The notes beneath the pieces were generated by a model, which saw nothing but the letters and a program-made list of their open reading frames with translations, was not told the DNA's origin and did not search any database. From Verrucomicrobiota bacterium (GTDB lineage Bacteria > Verrucomicrobiota > Verrucomicrobiia > Opitutales > UBA2995), in the NCBI GenBank assembly GCA_027297085.1, contig JAPUIL010000587.1:1-7897 (forward strand): a DNA stretch of 7,897 nucleotides, given 5' to 3'. The position numbers and the translations under genes were made by a program. This document shows, piece by piece, positions 1-6,935 of this stretch (its first letter is position 1; the number at the start of each line of letters is the position of its first letter).

Positions 1-105
1 AAAAAGGTGGTGTTGACTTTAGGCCTTTCTGTGAGTAGGGAACTTTCTTGTCACTCAGCGGTTTGAAGTGTACCACCACAGGATGCCTTTTTGATGTGAT
101 GTTTA

Positions 106-145
106 GAACAGCCAAACGGGTCAGGGGAACAGCCAAACGGGTCAG
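106..145. repeat. Two tandem 19-bp direct repeats
   Basis: GAACAGCCAAACGGGTCAG occurs exactly at 106-124 and again at 127-145, separated by two G residues, so the period is 21 bp. The copies are identical, which is far beyond chance at this distance. The GGGTCAG ending spaced about two helical turns apart resembles the multiple transposase-binding repeats at the ends of some IS21-type elements, but no transposase gene is in the window, so that reading is only a guess. Confidence 0.85.
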
Positions 146-242
146 CTTCATATTTCATATGGACGGGCAAAAGTGGAAAGGTCTTGATGGTTGATAATGG
201 GCAAAAATGTGCTCGCCGCGCTCCGGAGTATTCAACTTCAGC

Positions 243-272
243 TTGACATAAATTGGTGATGTAACATGTTAC
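243..272 (+). promoter_or_regulatory. Putative promoter and autoregulatory operator of the TA operon
   Basis: A perfect consensus -35 box, TTGACA, lies at 243-248. Eighteen bases later is a weak -10 candidate, TGTTAC (267-272, 3 of 6 matches). Overlapping it is a perfect 12-bp palindrome, GTAACATGTTAC (261-272), ending four bases before the antitoxin ATG. Antitoxins of the MazE type, alone or with toxin, are known to repress their own operons by binding palindromes over the promoter, so this is the natural operator candidate. If this -10 is used, transcription would begin at about 279, making the mRNA leaderless or favouring the internal ATG at 304. Confidence 0.5.
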
Positions 273-276
273 GAAT

Positions 277-477
277 ATGACAGCAAAGGATACAGCGAAG
301 CGAATGTCTGATTACCGATCCCGTTTGAGGCGGGAAGGATTGCGCCCGGTGCAGGTTTGGGTGCCGGATCAACGGGCTGCAGGTTTTCAAACCAAACTCC
401 GAAAGCAGGTGTTGCGACTAGATCCACAGGATGAGGCCGATGCCTTGACTTTCATCGAGCACATCGCCGAAAAGTAA
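277..477 (+). CDS. MazE-like antitoxin (DUF3018-type) of a type II TA pair
   Basis: This 66-residue protein should neutralise the toxin encoded immediately downstream. Its N-terminal half contains the sequence SDYRSRLRREGLRPVQVWVP (residues 11-30), typical of the MazE-like/DUF3018 antitoxin family, in which a basic RxxLRxxGLRPVQ(V/I)WVPD segment is followed by an acidic C-terminal helix. Here the C-terminus (DPQDEADALTFIEHIAEK) is acidic and would be the toxin-binding, protease-sensitive tail. The stop overlaps the toxin start by one base (TAATG), so translation of the two is probably coupled. The ATG at 277 has no ribosome-binding site, because a 12-bp palindrome lies directly upstream. An alternative start at 304 (Met10) has AAGGA at 286-290, rather far away, and would still keep the whole conserved segment. 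The family assignment is from remembered motif patterns; the adjacent PemK/MazF toxin makes the role secure. Confidence 0.82.
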   Translation: MTAKDTAKRMSDYRSRLRREGLRPVQVWVPDQRAAGFQTKLRKQVLRLDPQDEADALTFIEHIAEK

Positions 478-806
478 TGAGGCGCGGCGACATTGTGGTC
501 GTAGCCGCACCCGGTGATTATGGAAAGCCACGCCCGGCCGTCGTGGTTCAAGCGGATGCATTGACTGAAAGCGGCATTGCAAGTGTTATTCTCTGCCTCT
601 TGAGTTCGACCCTGGTTGAGGCTCCTCTAATTCGCCTGACTGTTGAACTTACTTCAGAAAACGGGCTTCGACAGCTATCGCAAATCATGGTGGATAAATT
701 GTTTGCGGTATCGCACGAACGAATAACCGGAGTGATCGGGCGCATCAATGATGAGCAACTGCTTCGACTGAACCGTATGTTGGCCTTTGTTGTTGGAATC
801 GGATAA
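477..806 (+). CDS. PemK/MazF-family endoribonuclease toxin
   Basis: This 109-residue protein belongs to the PemK/MazF superfamily, whose members cleave mRNA at short specific sequences and stop growth when the antitoxin is lost. The family hallmark is at the N-terminus: RGDIVVVAAPGDYGKPRPAV (residues 3-22), where Arg19 of PRP is at the position of the conserved catalytic or RNA-binding arginine. The CLLSST segment (40-45) occupies the place of the usual second active-site strand with Ser/Thr. The C-terminal part, QIMVDKLFAV (69-78) followed by IGRINDEQLLRLNRMLAFVV (87-106), matches the usual dimer-interface and final-helix pattern. The length is full for the family and nothing looks broken, so the toxin is probably active. 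Its ATG shares its A with the antitoxin stop TAA, and there is no separate ribosome-binding site, which fits translational coupling. Target sequence specificity cannot be read from the sequence. Confidence 0.9.
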   Translation: MRRGDIVVVAAPGDYGKPRPAVVVQADALTESGIASVILCLLSSTLVEAPLIRLTVELTSENGLRQLSQIMVDKLFAVSHERITGVIGRINDEQLLRLNRMLAFVVGIG

Positions 807-903
807 TCTATCCGAGCAAGGCTGGAATGAGAAGAGGCGGTGGTTGATAGAGCCAATAAAGGAATCGGGCATGTGGGCCAAAATCAGACAGGTTGTGAGG
901 CGA

Positions 904-933
904 TTGGCCTGCAACAATAATAGGCGTTGTAAT
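904..933 (+). promoter_or_regulatory. Putative sigma70-type promoter for argH
   Basis: TTGGCC at 904-909 (4 of 6 matches to TTGACA) and TGTAAT at 928-933 (5 of 6 matches to TATAAT) are separated by 18 bases. This predicts a transcript start near 940, about 26 bases before the ATG at 966. It lies in the 159-bp gap after the toxin gene, so argH probably has its own promoter rather than being read only from the TA operon. The spacing is on the long side and no conserved operator is visible. Confidence 0.35.
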
Positions 934-965
934 TCAGAGACTTATTGTTTTTTTCTTCGTCGATT

Positions 966-2369
966 ATGAGTGAGTCCTCCAAACAGGCGACATGGGGTGG
1001 ACGGTTCTCCAAAGGACCGGCGGAACTCATGCTGCGTTTTAGTGAATCCGTGTCTTTCGACCAACGGCTCGCCCTCTTTGACATCCAGTGCAGCGAAGCT
1101 CATTCGGCAATGCTGGCTGAGGTGGGGCTGATTACGGAAACTGAAAAGGCAGCCATTCACAGTGGACTGGCGGAGATTCGCAATCAGGTTGAGGCCGGAA
1201 AATTCGCTTGGGATGAATCGCTTGAGGATGTCCACATGAACATCGAACAGGCACTTACAGAAAAAGTGCCTGAAGCTGCCAAGTTACACACCGGTAGGTC
1301 GCGGAATGATCAGATAGCCACCGACATGCGGTTGTTTTTCAAGTCAGCTTGTTCAGAGCTTGATGGTGGACTCAAAGCAGTCCTCGCTGCGCTTCTCGAT
1401 CAAGCTGAAAAAAACCAGCAGGTTTACATCCCTGGCTATACTCACTTGCAACGGGCTCAACCAGTCAGTGTGGCTCACCACCTTTTGGCTTATGTTGAAA
1501 TGCTTGGCCGGGATCTGGATCGGGTAGCCGCCGTCCAAGAGGAAGCCAACTGGTGTCCGCTAGGATCTGGTGCGATTGCCGGGACGACCCTGCCTATCGA
1601 CCGGGAGTTTTCAGCCAAGTATCTCGGCTTTGTCGATGCGGATGGAACTCCCCGGGTTTCGAGAAATAGCATGGACGCGGTGAGCGACCGTGATGTGCAT
1701 TTGGATTTTGCCTATGCGTGTTCGATGATTGGTTTGCACCTCTCGCGGCTGGCTGAAGATTTTATCCTTTGGTGCAGCTCTGAGTTTGGGTTTGTCGATT
1801 TACCTCAGAGCTTTTGCACTGGCTCGTCCCTGATGCCTCAAAAGAAGAATCCCGATGCCATGGAATTGGTGCGTGGGAAATCCGGCCGGGTGATTGGAGA
1901 TCTGCAGACCCTCCTGACTATGTTGAAGGGATTGCCCCTAACTTACAACCGTGACCTGCAGGAGGACAAACCGCCGGTATTCGATGCCTTGGATCAAACG
2001 CTCATCTCGCTGCAAGTAGTGGAGGGAGTGGTTTCTGGATTGCAAATGTCTTCCGAGAAATGCGCTGAAGCGGTCGCGGATCCGGCGTTATTTGCGACAG
2101 ACGTAGTGGATTACCTAGTCCGAAAAGGTGTCCCTTTCAGGCAGGCGCACCACATCATTGGCGCCCTGGTGGCATTTTCGGAGGAACATGCTGTGCCATT
2201 GAACGAGCTAGCACTGGAAGACGTGCAGAAGGTGGATTCCCACTTTGAAGCTGACTGGGTAGATTGTTTCGACGTTGAGAAGGCATTGGCTGCCCGTGAA
2301 AGGACCGGCATGCCCGGACCCGCGCAAGTAAGTAGCCAGATCGAGGCGTGGTCAGATCGGATAAGCTGA
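966..2369 (+). CDS. argH: Argininosuccinate lyase (EC 4.3.2.1)
   Basis: ArgH is the cytoplasmic homotetrameric enzyme that splits argininosuccinate into arginine and fumarate, the last step of arginine synthesis. The 467-residue protein is normal length for the family and starts with the typical WGGRF segment (10-14). All three active-site regions of the fumarase/aspartase superfamily are present: HTGRSRNDQ (108-116), YTHLQRAQP (158-166, His160 being the probable general acid partner) and the signature [11 protein letters not shown] (286-296) with the catalytic serine loop (Ser287/Ser288). I chose the ATG at 966 because the ArgH family begins close to WGGRF. A TTG at 945 is in frame, adds MFFSSSI, and has a weak AGAGA (936-940) upstream, but would leave almost no leader after the predicted promoter. 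No other arg gene is in the window, so the gene stands alone between a TA module and a PEPCK-like gene. Confidence 0.97.
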   Translation: MSESSKQATWGGRFSKGPAELMLRFSESVSFDQRLALFDIQCSEAHSAMLAEVGLITETEKAAIHSGLAEIRNQVEAGKFAWDESLEDVHMNIEQALTEKVPEAAKLHTGRSRNDQIATDMRLFFKSACSELDGGLKAVLAALLDQAEKNQQVYIPGYTHLQRAQPVSVAHHLLAYVEMLGRDLDRVAAVQEEANWCPLGSGAIAGTTLPIDREFSAKYLGFVDADGTPRVSRNSMDAVSDRDVHLDFAYACSMIGLHLSRLAEDFILWCSSEFGFVDLPQSFCTGSSLMPQKKNPDAMELVRGKSGRVIGDLQTLLTMLKGLPLTYNRDLQEDKPPVFDALDQTLISLQVVEGVVSGLQMSSEKCAEAVADPALFATDVVDYLVRKGVPFRQAHHIIGALVAFSEEHAVPLNELALEDVQKVDSHFEADWVDCFDVEKALAARERTGMPGPAQVSSQIEAWSDRIS

Positions 2370-2540
2370 ACCGGGTCTGGATCTACCGTTAATTCGAGTC
2401 ATTTTGTCCTAACAATGACCGGGCGGTTTTCTCATTGCATCGGTCTATTTCCTGCTAGAATTTGTCGTCGCCTTATGTCTCCATGGCTTTTGAGTAGGCA
2501 CCGCCCAAGCCTTCGTTGAATTTAGAATACAATTTCCAGG
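2370..2540. other. Intergenic gap between argH and the PEPCK-like gene
   Basis: This 171-bp gap holds no gene. A CAATGA/TCATTG hairpin (2413-2418 with 2432-2437, 13-base loop) is too weak and lacks a T-tract, so I do not call it a terminator. A TAGAAT (2456-2461, 5 of 6 to the -10 consensus) has only a poor -35 candidate, TTGCAT at 2435-2440, at a short 15-base spacing. A second TAGAAT at 2523-2528 is only 12 bases before the ATG. A promoter for the next gene is likely here, but I cannot place it. Confidence 0.4.
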
Positions 2541-5500
2541 ATGAATCAGTTAAAACACGCGATCGGATTTGATCCCGACTTTTCTAGCCAGGTTGAAGAT
2601 AACCAGAAACTGGTGGAGTTCGTGAACCTCAAACTCGCAGCTCGCGGCTATCCTACCTACGGCGATCCTGCAGATTTTCCGTTTCTGCAACTTGCTGAAT
2701 CTCTGCTAGCCAGTTTTGTAGAGAAACACCGATTGTTGAAGCACCACTTATGTCCGGTTGATGCCCGGATCCATGAATTTTTGAATGCTTATCTTGGAGT
2801 TCATGCCAAGGAAGTTGGGGAGCAGACCTTTGTGCCCGGCAGCAGTTTGGTTGTAGAACGTCATGGATTGGCCCGCATGCTTTCTCTGCCTCCAGATGCG
2901 GATTCATTTAAGTCCGACATCATCGAATCTTATCGAACGGTTAACGGGGTGCTGCATAACCCGAAAAACGATCGTCGCACAACCAAAGGAGTATTTCACA
3001 TTGTAGAAGGTGGGCTGCCCATTCCCGCGGACAAGAAGGCCGTACCCGTATTGACCTTTGCCCGAATGCTAAAGCATGCGTTAAATCCTCCCAAAGATTT
3101 ACAACGCCTACCCTTTACTTCCACCCAGGAAAACCAGGCTGAGTTGTTCGTTTCGCTGCTGTTGCGACCCATCATTTGCCCGGAAGTGGAGAGTGTTATT
3201 GCGGAGAAGTCTATGGAAACGCGGTTTTACGTTCCTGGAAATCTGGTGAGCAATCTCGATTTTGTGGAATCCATCTTTGGCAACGCAGGCGATCCCTATT
3301 TACCCGGCAACAATTCTCAGTTGGACCTCGAACACTGGACGGGACATACAGGCGGGGTCATTCTTGCGCCCCAGTTGACTCAACTGAAGAAAAAGTACTT
3401 AGGACTCCCCCATGTCTCTGAAGCGACTGATCGTCAGAAAAAGGATGGCATGTGTTGGGAATCCGAAGACGAACTCTATAATGACGGAGGGGCTTTCAAG
3501 GTAACATGCCGAGACCATAGAGGGGTAATAGTAACCCTTATCGCAGACAATTATTTTGGCTACTGCAAAAAAGAAGTTAAGACTCAAATCAGTTATGCAG
3601 CCAACCTCTATGGGCAAGTGGAAGAAGAACACGCCGGTGGTGCCGTGGCCTTCCCAAGCTATGATTTGGGAGAGGACTTTCATCTGAGCCATTACTTCCC
3701 CGAAGTTAACCATACATTTAAGGAGGTAGTTAAGAATTACGGCGAAATCATGAACGTTCAACCGGAGGGGTACGCCGTGGATAAACAGTATCCAAGTATT
3801 GTATACGTACCAGAGGATGTGAACATCGATCTACACGACCAAAAAATCACCTGGGAAAAAGATGGGCGGCCGCAACAAATTCATCTGGTGCCAAATACTA
3901 CCTATGTATTGCCTTCCGGATATAAAGTGGAAATGGGCCGCCTTTCGGCAGGGAGTCGCTGGCGTTTGTTTGGCACCACGGCTGAGGGCACATTTTGTCA
4001 CAAACCATGCACGGTATCAGGTGGCGGCAAGTCGGAGATCTCAAAACCCATTTCGGACGCCATGGTGTTCGGTCCGGTCTTTGTTGCGGATTTTCAAAGT
4101 GATTTTGACCGGGTAGAAGAGATCGTCAATCGTGAGTATGGTCAGCGTTTCAAGAAAGAATCCCGCAATCGCAAAAAGGGCCGGCCTATTTTGAGTACAA
4201 ATCGCTCACTCGGCTCGGTGGTTAAACTTTTCACTCCGTCTTCGGCTTATACCGACGAGCATAATGACTATGTAAGCTCTATACCGCATTATATCCGTGA
4301 CCTGGTTTTTTCAGTAAAACGATTCTGGAAGCCCGATTGGGGCGAAAACTGGCGGCAGCGTTTTGGTGTGGACGTGATCAATGGGATGTCCGGAAACGAG
4401 CTCAAATACCGCGGGACCAAATTAGTTACACATTACCTCCGGGTCGGCTTTATGCCTGACGGATCCTGGAGGACCTTTAGCCTGCGGAAGGATTTTAATC
4501 CTTCTCGAAAAATTCAACGTGAAGATGACATTACCGTGTCCATTACGGTACCTGTTTCTTCCGGGATACCCTCTAATCCGCGATTTAAGCACCGAGGTCT
4601 CAAGTTCACTAAAAACTGTGAATACCGGTTTTTTCAACGGCCGGATGACGCCGTTGTTCGTGGCTACGACAAGCAGGCCGAATTGGATTTTTCGGGTTCG
4701 AACGTTTTCTTTTCCAATTATGCTCCCATAAACCGTGATGAGGCGCACGAGATCATGAAGGATGCCATACGGTTTGATCAGTTTACCGAACCGATGCAGA
4801 AAATGATCCGTCAATTTGTAGATGATGAAACGGGGCCCGATTATATTGTGTGCACCGCTTTCCCTCGCTTGGTCGACGGCAAGCCAACTAAGAATCCTCG
4901 TTATCTCCAAACGCGGCCAACCCTCGTTCAGCCGCGCCAAAGGTACCTCTCGCATATGGGCGCGCGATTTTTCCGAGGTATTCCTTTGGGCAAGCAAGTT
5001 CCGTTTCCGGTCAATGCGGTTCTGGCCGGCCGCCGCAATAATCCACCTGACCAAAAGGCAGGTATTCGTCCGCTCTGTGTATACAATCCCCTGCATTATC
5101 AGGAGTTGCCGGAACTGTTTATGGATTTTATTGCCAGTCTGACGGGTAAATCGCCTTCAACCACAGGTGCGGGATCGGAAGGAGCGTTGACCAAGGGACC
5201 CTTCAACGCACTGGCGCCCATTGTTGATTTGAACAACGCTTTGGTTTCGTACCTTATTTCTGGATACGCGTGCTTTTCCTCGGCTGCCGGTTGGATTGGA
5301 CCCAAGTACCGGGTGGATCACGACATAAGCCTTTTGGTGCCCGAGATCTGGTGTCGTATGAGCCCAGAAGAGCAGGATGTAAATTTCCTCATCGAACAGG
5401 AATACCTGGACCGGATTGAAGATTTTGAATATGAAGGAAAATCTATTCCGGGCAGCCGCCTGGGCTACCGGATAAATAAAAAATTCGTTCATACTTTTTG

Positions 5501-6017
5501 CGGCCGAATTCTCAGCAATCCATCCACCATTTTTTCAGAGGACATGCTAAAACCTGAATTGCAGGACGAGGCGGTATACGTGGATGGTATCAACAACATC
5601 GTGGAAACTCAAAAGCGAGTGGCGTTGCTGTATTTTGAGGATGGTTCGGCTGAAAATGCCTGTCCGCCCATAAAGGCTTTATTGAACATCATGGCCTACG
5701 GAGAATACGAAGGAAAAACTCTGGCTGATCCTGAAATCCGCGAACTCTTTACCGCCGAAAACTGCTACGAAAGCGACTGGTATCAGGAGCGGCTCATCAC
5801 GCGGCATGAAGTCAGCGTTAAACTGGCCAAACGCTATGTGACCGGTATTCAGTCCTTTCTGGACAAACCTGAATACTCAGAGGAATGCAAACGCCTGAAA
5901 ATTGGCGAACGCCTTGCAGAAGCACGGGCCTCTCTGGAGCGGATTAAAGCGCAACGCTCGCTTGTATTGTTCAAGGGGACTTTGGGGACGGATCCTTCAG
6001 TAACTTTGGCGCTTTAG
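2541..6017 (+). CDS. Probable PPi-type phosphoenolpyruvate carboxykinase (EC 4.1.1.38)
   Basis: If correctly assigned, this enzyme interconverts oxaloacetate plus pyrophosphate with PEP, CO2 and phosphate, using PPi instead of ATP or GTP. Seen directly: 1158 residues (about 131 kDa), with no signal peptide or membrane segment, so cytoplasmic. Residues 338-344 read YFGYCKK and are followed by EEEHAGG with His364. Lys344 to His364 is 20 residues, the same spacing as the Mn2+-ligand Lys and His of GTP-PEPCKs (rat K244/H264). TVSGGGKSEIS (491-501) lines up with the GLSGTGKTTLS P-loop of ATP-PEPCK, with Thr in place of the first Gly, and Asp517 in FVADFQSDFD follows at kinase-2-like distance. About 107 extra residues separate His364 from this loop, and some 640 residues follow Asp517. 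The large size and PEPCK-like core fit the PPi-PEPCKs known from Propionibacterium and Entamoeba, usually annotated as hypothetical. A second, non-Walker SLTGKSPSTTGAGSEGALTK lies at 866-885. AGG touches the ATG directly, so it is not a useful ribosome-binding site. Confidence 0.78.
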   Translation: MNQLKHAIGFDPDFSSQVEDNQKLVEFVNLKLAARGYPTYGDPADFPFLQLAESLLASFVEKHRLLKHHLCPVDARIHEFLNAYLGVHAKEVGEQTFVPGSSLVVERHGLARMLSLPPDADSFKSDIIESYRTVNGVLHNPKNDRRTTKGVFHIVEGGLPIPADKKAVPVLTFARMLKHALNPPKDLQRLPFTSTQENQAELFVSLLLRPIICPEVESVIAEKSMETRFYVPGNLVSNLDFVESIFGNAGDPYLPGNNSQLDLEHWTGHTGGVILAPQLTQLKKKYLGLPHVSEATDRQKKDGMCWESEDELYNDGGAFKVTCRDHRGVIVTLIADNYFGYCKKEVKTQISYAANLYGQVEEEHAGGAVAFPSYDLGEDFHLSHYFPEVNHTFKEVVKNYGEIMNVQPEGYAVDKQYPSIVYVPEDVNIDLHDQKITWEKDGRPQQIHLVPNTTYVLPSGYKVEMGRLSAGSRWRLFGTTAEGTFCHKPCTVSGGGKSEISKPISDAMVFGPVFVADFQSDFDRVEEIVNREYGQRFKKESRNRKKGRPILSTNRSLGSVVKLFTPSSAYTDEHNDYVSSIPHYIRDLVFSVKRFWKPDWGENWRQRFGVDVINGMSGNELKYRGTKLVTHYLRVGFMPDGSWRTFSLRKDFNPSRKIQREDDITVSITVPVSSGIPSNPRFKHRGLKFTKNCEYRFFQRPDDAVVRGYDKQAELDFSGSNVFFSNYAPINRDEAHEIMKDAIRFDQFTEPMQKMIRQFVDDETGPDYIVCTAFPRLVDGKPTKNPRYLQTRPTLVQPRQRYLSHMGARFFRGIPLGKQVPFPVNAVLAGRRNNPPDQKAGIRPLCVYNPLHYQELPELFMDFIASLTGKSPSTTGAGSEGALTKGPFNALAPIVDLNNALVSYLISGYACFSSAAGWIGPKYRVDHDISLLVPEIWCRMSPEEQDVNFLIEQEYLDRIEDFEYEGKSIPGSRLGYRINKKFVHTFCGRILSNPSTIFSEDMLKPELQDEAVYVDGINNIVETQKRVALLYFEDGSAENACPPIKALLNIMAYGEYEGKTLADPEIRELFTAENCYESDWYQERLITRHEVSVKLAKRYVTGIQSFLDKPEYSEECKRLKIGERLAEARASLERIKAQRSLVLFKGTLGTDPSVTLAL

Positions 6018-6087
6018 CCTAACCCAGCGGAGCCGGAACCAAAAGGAAACATATTTTAACGAAACAGAATTCAACACCAGGAATTTT

Positions 6088-6216
6088 GCCACGGATGGAC
6101 AGATTTCCACGGATAGATTATTTAGAAGTGAGGCCATTCGACAGGCTCAGGCCAGAAAGCAAGAAGCGAGTAGTGAGAATAAATAAATCCGTGTTTTATC
6201 GGTGATAATCCGTGGC
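6088..6216. repeat. Long imperfect inverted repeat of CCACGGAT type
   Basis: The outer arms GCCACGGAT (6088-6096) and ATCCGTGGC (6208-6216) are perfect reverse complements. Inside them, CACGGAT (6108-6114) pairs with ATCCGTG (6187-6193), and TTATTT (6118-6123) pairs with AAATAA (6181-6186), giving three nested stems over about 36 bases per arm. Sequences of this kind, with CCACGGAT on one side and ATCCGTGG on the other, recur between genes in many environmental bacterial genomes. It could act as an mRNA 3' stem-loop for the PEPCK-like transcript or be a non-autonomous mobile repeat; the sequence alone does not decide. Confidence 0.75.
6132..6153. repeat. Nested TTCGACAGGCTCAGG repeat
   Basis: TTCGACAGGCTCAGG (6137-6151) lies in the loop of the larger inverted repeat and is bounded by GGCC at 6132-6135 and 6150-6153, which can pair. 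Close relatives of the form CCTTCGACAGGCTCAGG are common dispersed intergenic sequences in many environmental bacteria, from memory. Its position inside another repeat suggests one element inserted into, or evolved together with, the other. Confidence 0.55.
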
Positions 6217-6418
6217 TCAAAGAATCAATCGCGGCATAAAAACCTCTCAAACATGATCGTTTTTGAAAAGTAAGGCACTAAGGAAGCCGAGCTCATTCGG
6301 AGTAGAGTCCTGCCCTGGATGGCGGAGACTAATTTCCTGATCTGGATTTAGGCCGGGATTGACGCGCATTAGTTTGCGGGCGATGGTGTTTACCTACTCG
6401 CACAACATTACCCGCCCT

Positions 6419-6910
6419 ATGAAGTATCTCATTCGTCTGCTCCTTGCTTCTTTATTTGCACTTTCCCTGTCAGTGACCCTGCAGGCCCAAGATCGTCCGC
6501 CCAAGGTGGTGCTCATCATGGCTGACGACATGGGTTGCGAATGCCTGGGCACCTATGGAAGTACGAGTTATCAAACACCGAACCTGGATCGAATGGCTGC
6601 CAAAGGTGTTCGTTTTGATCATGGTTACTCCACTCCTTTGTGTACGCCATCCAGAAATCAAATCATGACCGGACGCTACAATTGCTTTAACTATTTGGAG
6701 TTTGGTTATCTGGATCCCAAAGAAAGCACCTTCGGCCACATGATGCAGGAAGCAGGTTACGCCACCATGATCGCCGGGAAATGGCAGCTCCATGGGATAT
6801 CCCACAGCCCGGGTAAGTTTCCGGGAGGGGACAACAACAAGCGGCCGCTTGAAGCAGAGGATTGCGGTGGATTAATGGCGCAAAATGTGCATCTCCCGTT
6901 AGTAAGTTAG
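6419..6910 (+). pseudogene. Truncated type I sulfatase (secreted N-terminal third)
   Basis: The 163-residue product begins with a clear Sec signal peptide (MKYLIRLLLASLFALSLSVT, cleavage probably after LQA at 21-23). It continues with the alkaline-phosphatase/sulfatase-fold start: metal-binding Asp36-Asp37 in VLIMADDMG, then CTPSR (75-79), where Cys75 would be matured to formylglycine, MTGRYN (83-88), and AGKWQ (119-123), which holds Lys121. Sulfatases hydrolyse sulfate esters of polysaccharides and are normally about 450-600 residues, so roughly two thirds are missing. The family pattern fades after RPLEA (142-146) and the frame stops at 6910 with no continuation in any frame. The later metal and substrate residues are absent, so the product is almost certainly inactive. 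I start at 6419 because the signal peptide begins there; an in-frame TTG at 6359 only adds unlikely residues. An alternative is a domain-only protein or an assembly deletion. Confidence 0.82.
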
Positions 6911-6935
6911 ACTATCCAAATTTCAAATAATCACT

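Larger units (their letters stand above)
1..276. other. Gene-free left flank
   Basis: I see no recognisable gene here. Short open stretches at the left edge (about 11 to 21 codons on the + strand, and an open minus-strand frame through about 1-105) match no family I know and have no supported start. The stretch holds the tandem 19-bp repeats at 106-145 and the promoter and operator region of the toxin-antitoxin operon at 243-272. It could be the remnant of a mobile-element end or simply the spacer downstream of a gene lying to the left. Confidence 0.5.
6018..6418. other. Repeat-bearing gene-free gap
   Basis: This 401-bp gap has no credible gene. It contains the composite inverted repeat at 6088-6216 and, inside it, a separate GGCC-bounded repeat. 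No T-tract terminator follows the PEPCK-like gene. A TTGACG at 6359-6364 could be a -35 box for the sulfatase fragment, but no good -10 sits at the right distance. The right part (about 6220-6418) shows nothing I can interpret. Confidence 0.6.

Noticed and set aside
1..105. Possible minus-strand gene entering from the left edge
   Set aside because: About 35 open codons with no recognisable family and no supported start; too short to call.
106..145. CRISPR array
   Set aside because: Only two copies with a two-base separation, no spacer-length gaps and no cas genes.
787..969. Plus-strand 60-codon frame between toxin and argH
   Set aside because: It overlaps the toxin end and the argH start, shows no motif and begins inside the toxin C-terminus; treated as intergenic.
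2413..2437. CAATGA/TCATTG hairpin after argH as a terminator
   Set aside because: The six-base stem is AT-rich with a 13-base loop and no T-tract follows, so it would not work as a Rho-independent terminator.
4422..5096. Minus-strand open frame of 224 codons
   Set aside because: It lies entirely inside the PEPCK-like gene on the opposite strand, has no recognisable motif, and its length is expected as a shadow of codon bias in the real gene.
5136..5160. Classical Walker A motif at TGKS (869-872) of the PEPCK-like protein
   Set aside because: The GxxxxGK(S/T) pattern is not met: there is no glycine five positions before the GKS glycine, and the context differs from P-loop NTPases.
6359..6418. 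TTG start at 6359 for the sulfatase fragment
   Set aside because: It would place 20 residues before a textbook signal peptide; the ATG at 6419 begins exactly at MKYLIRLLL.
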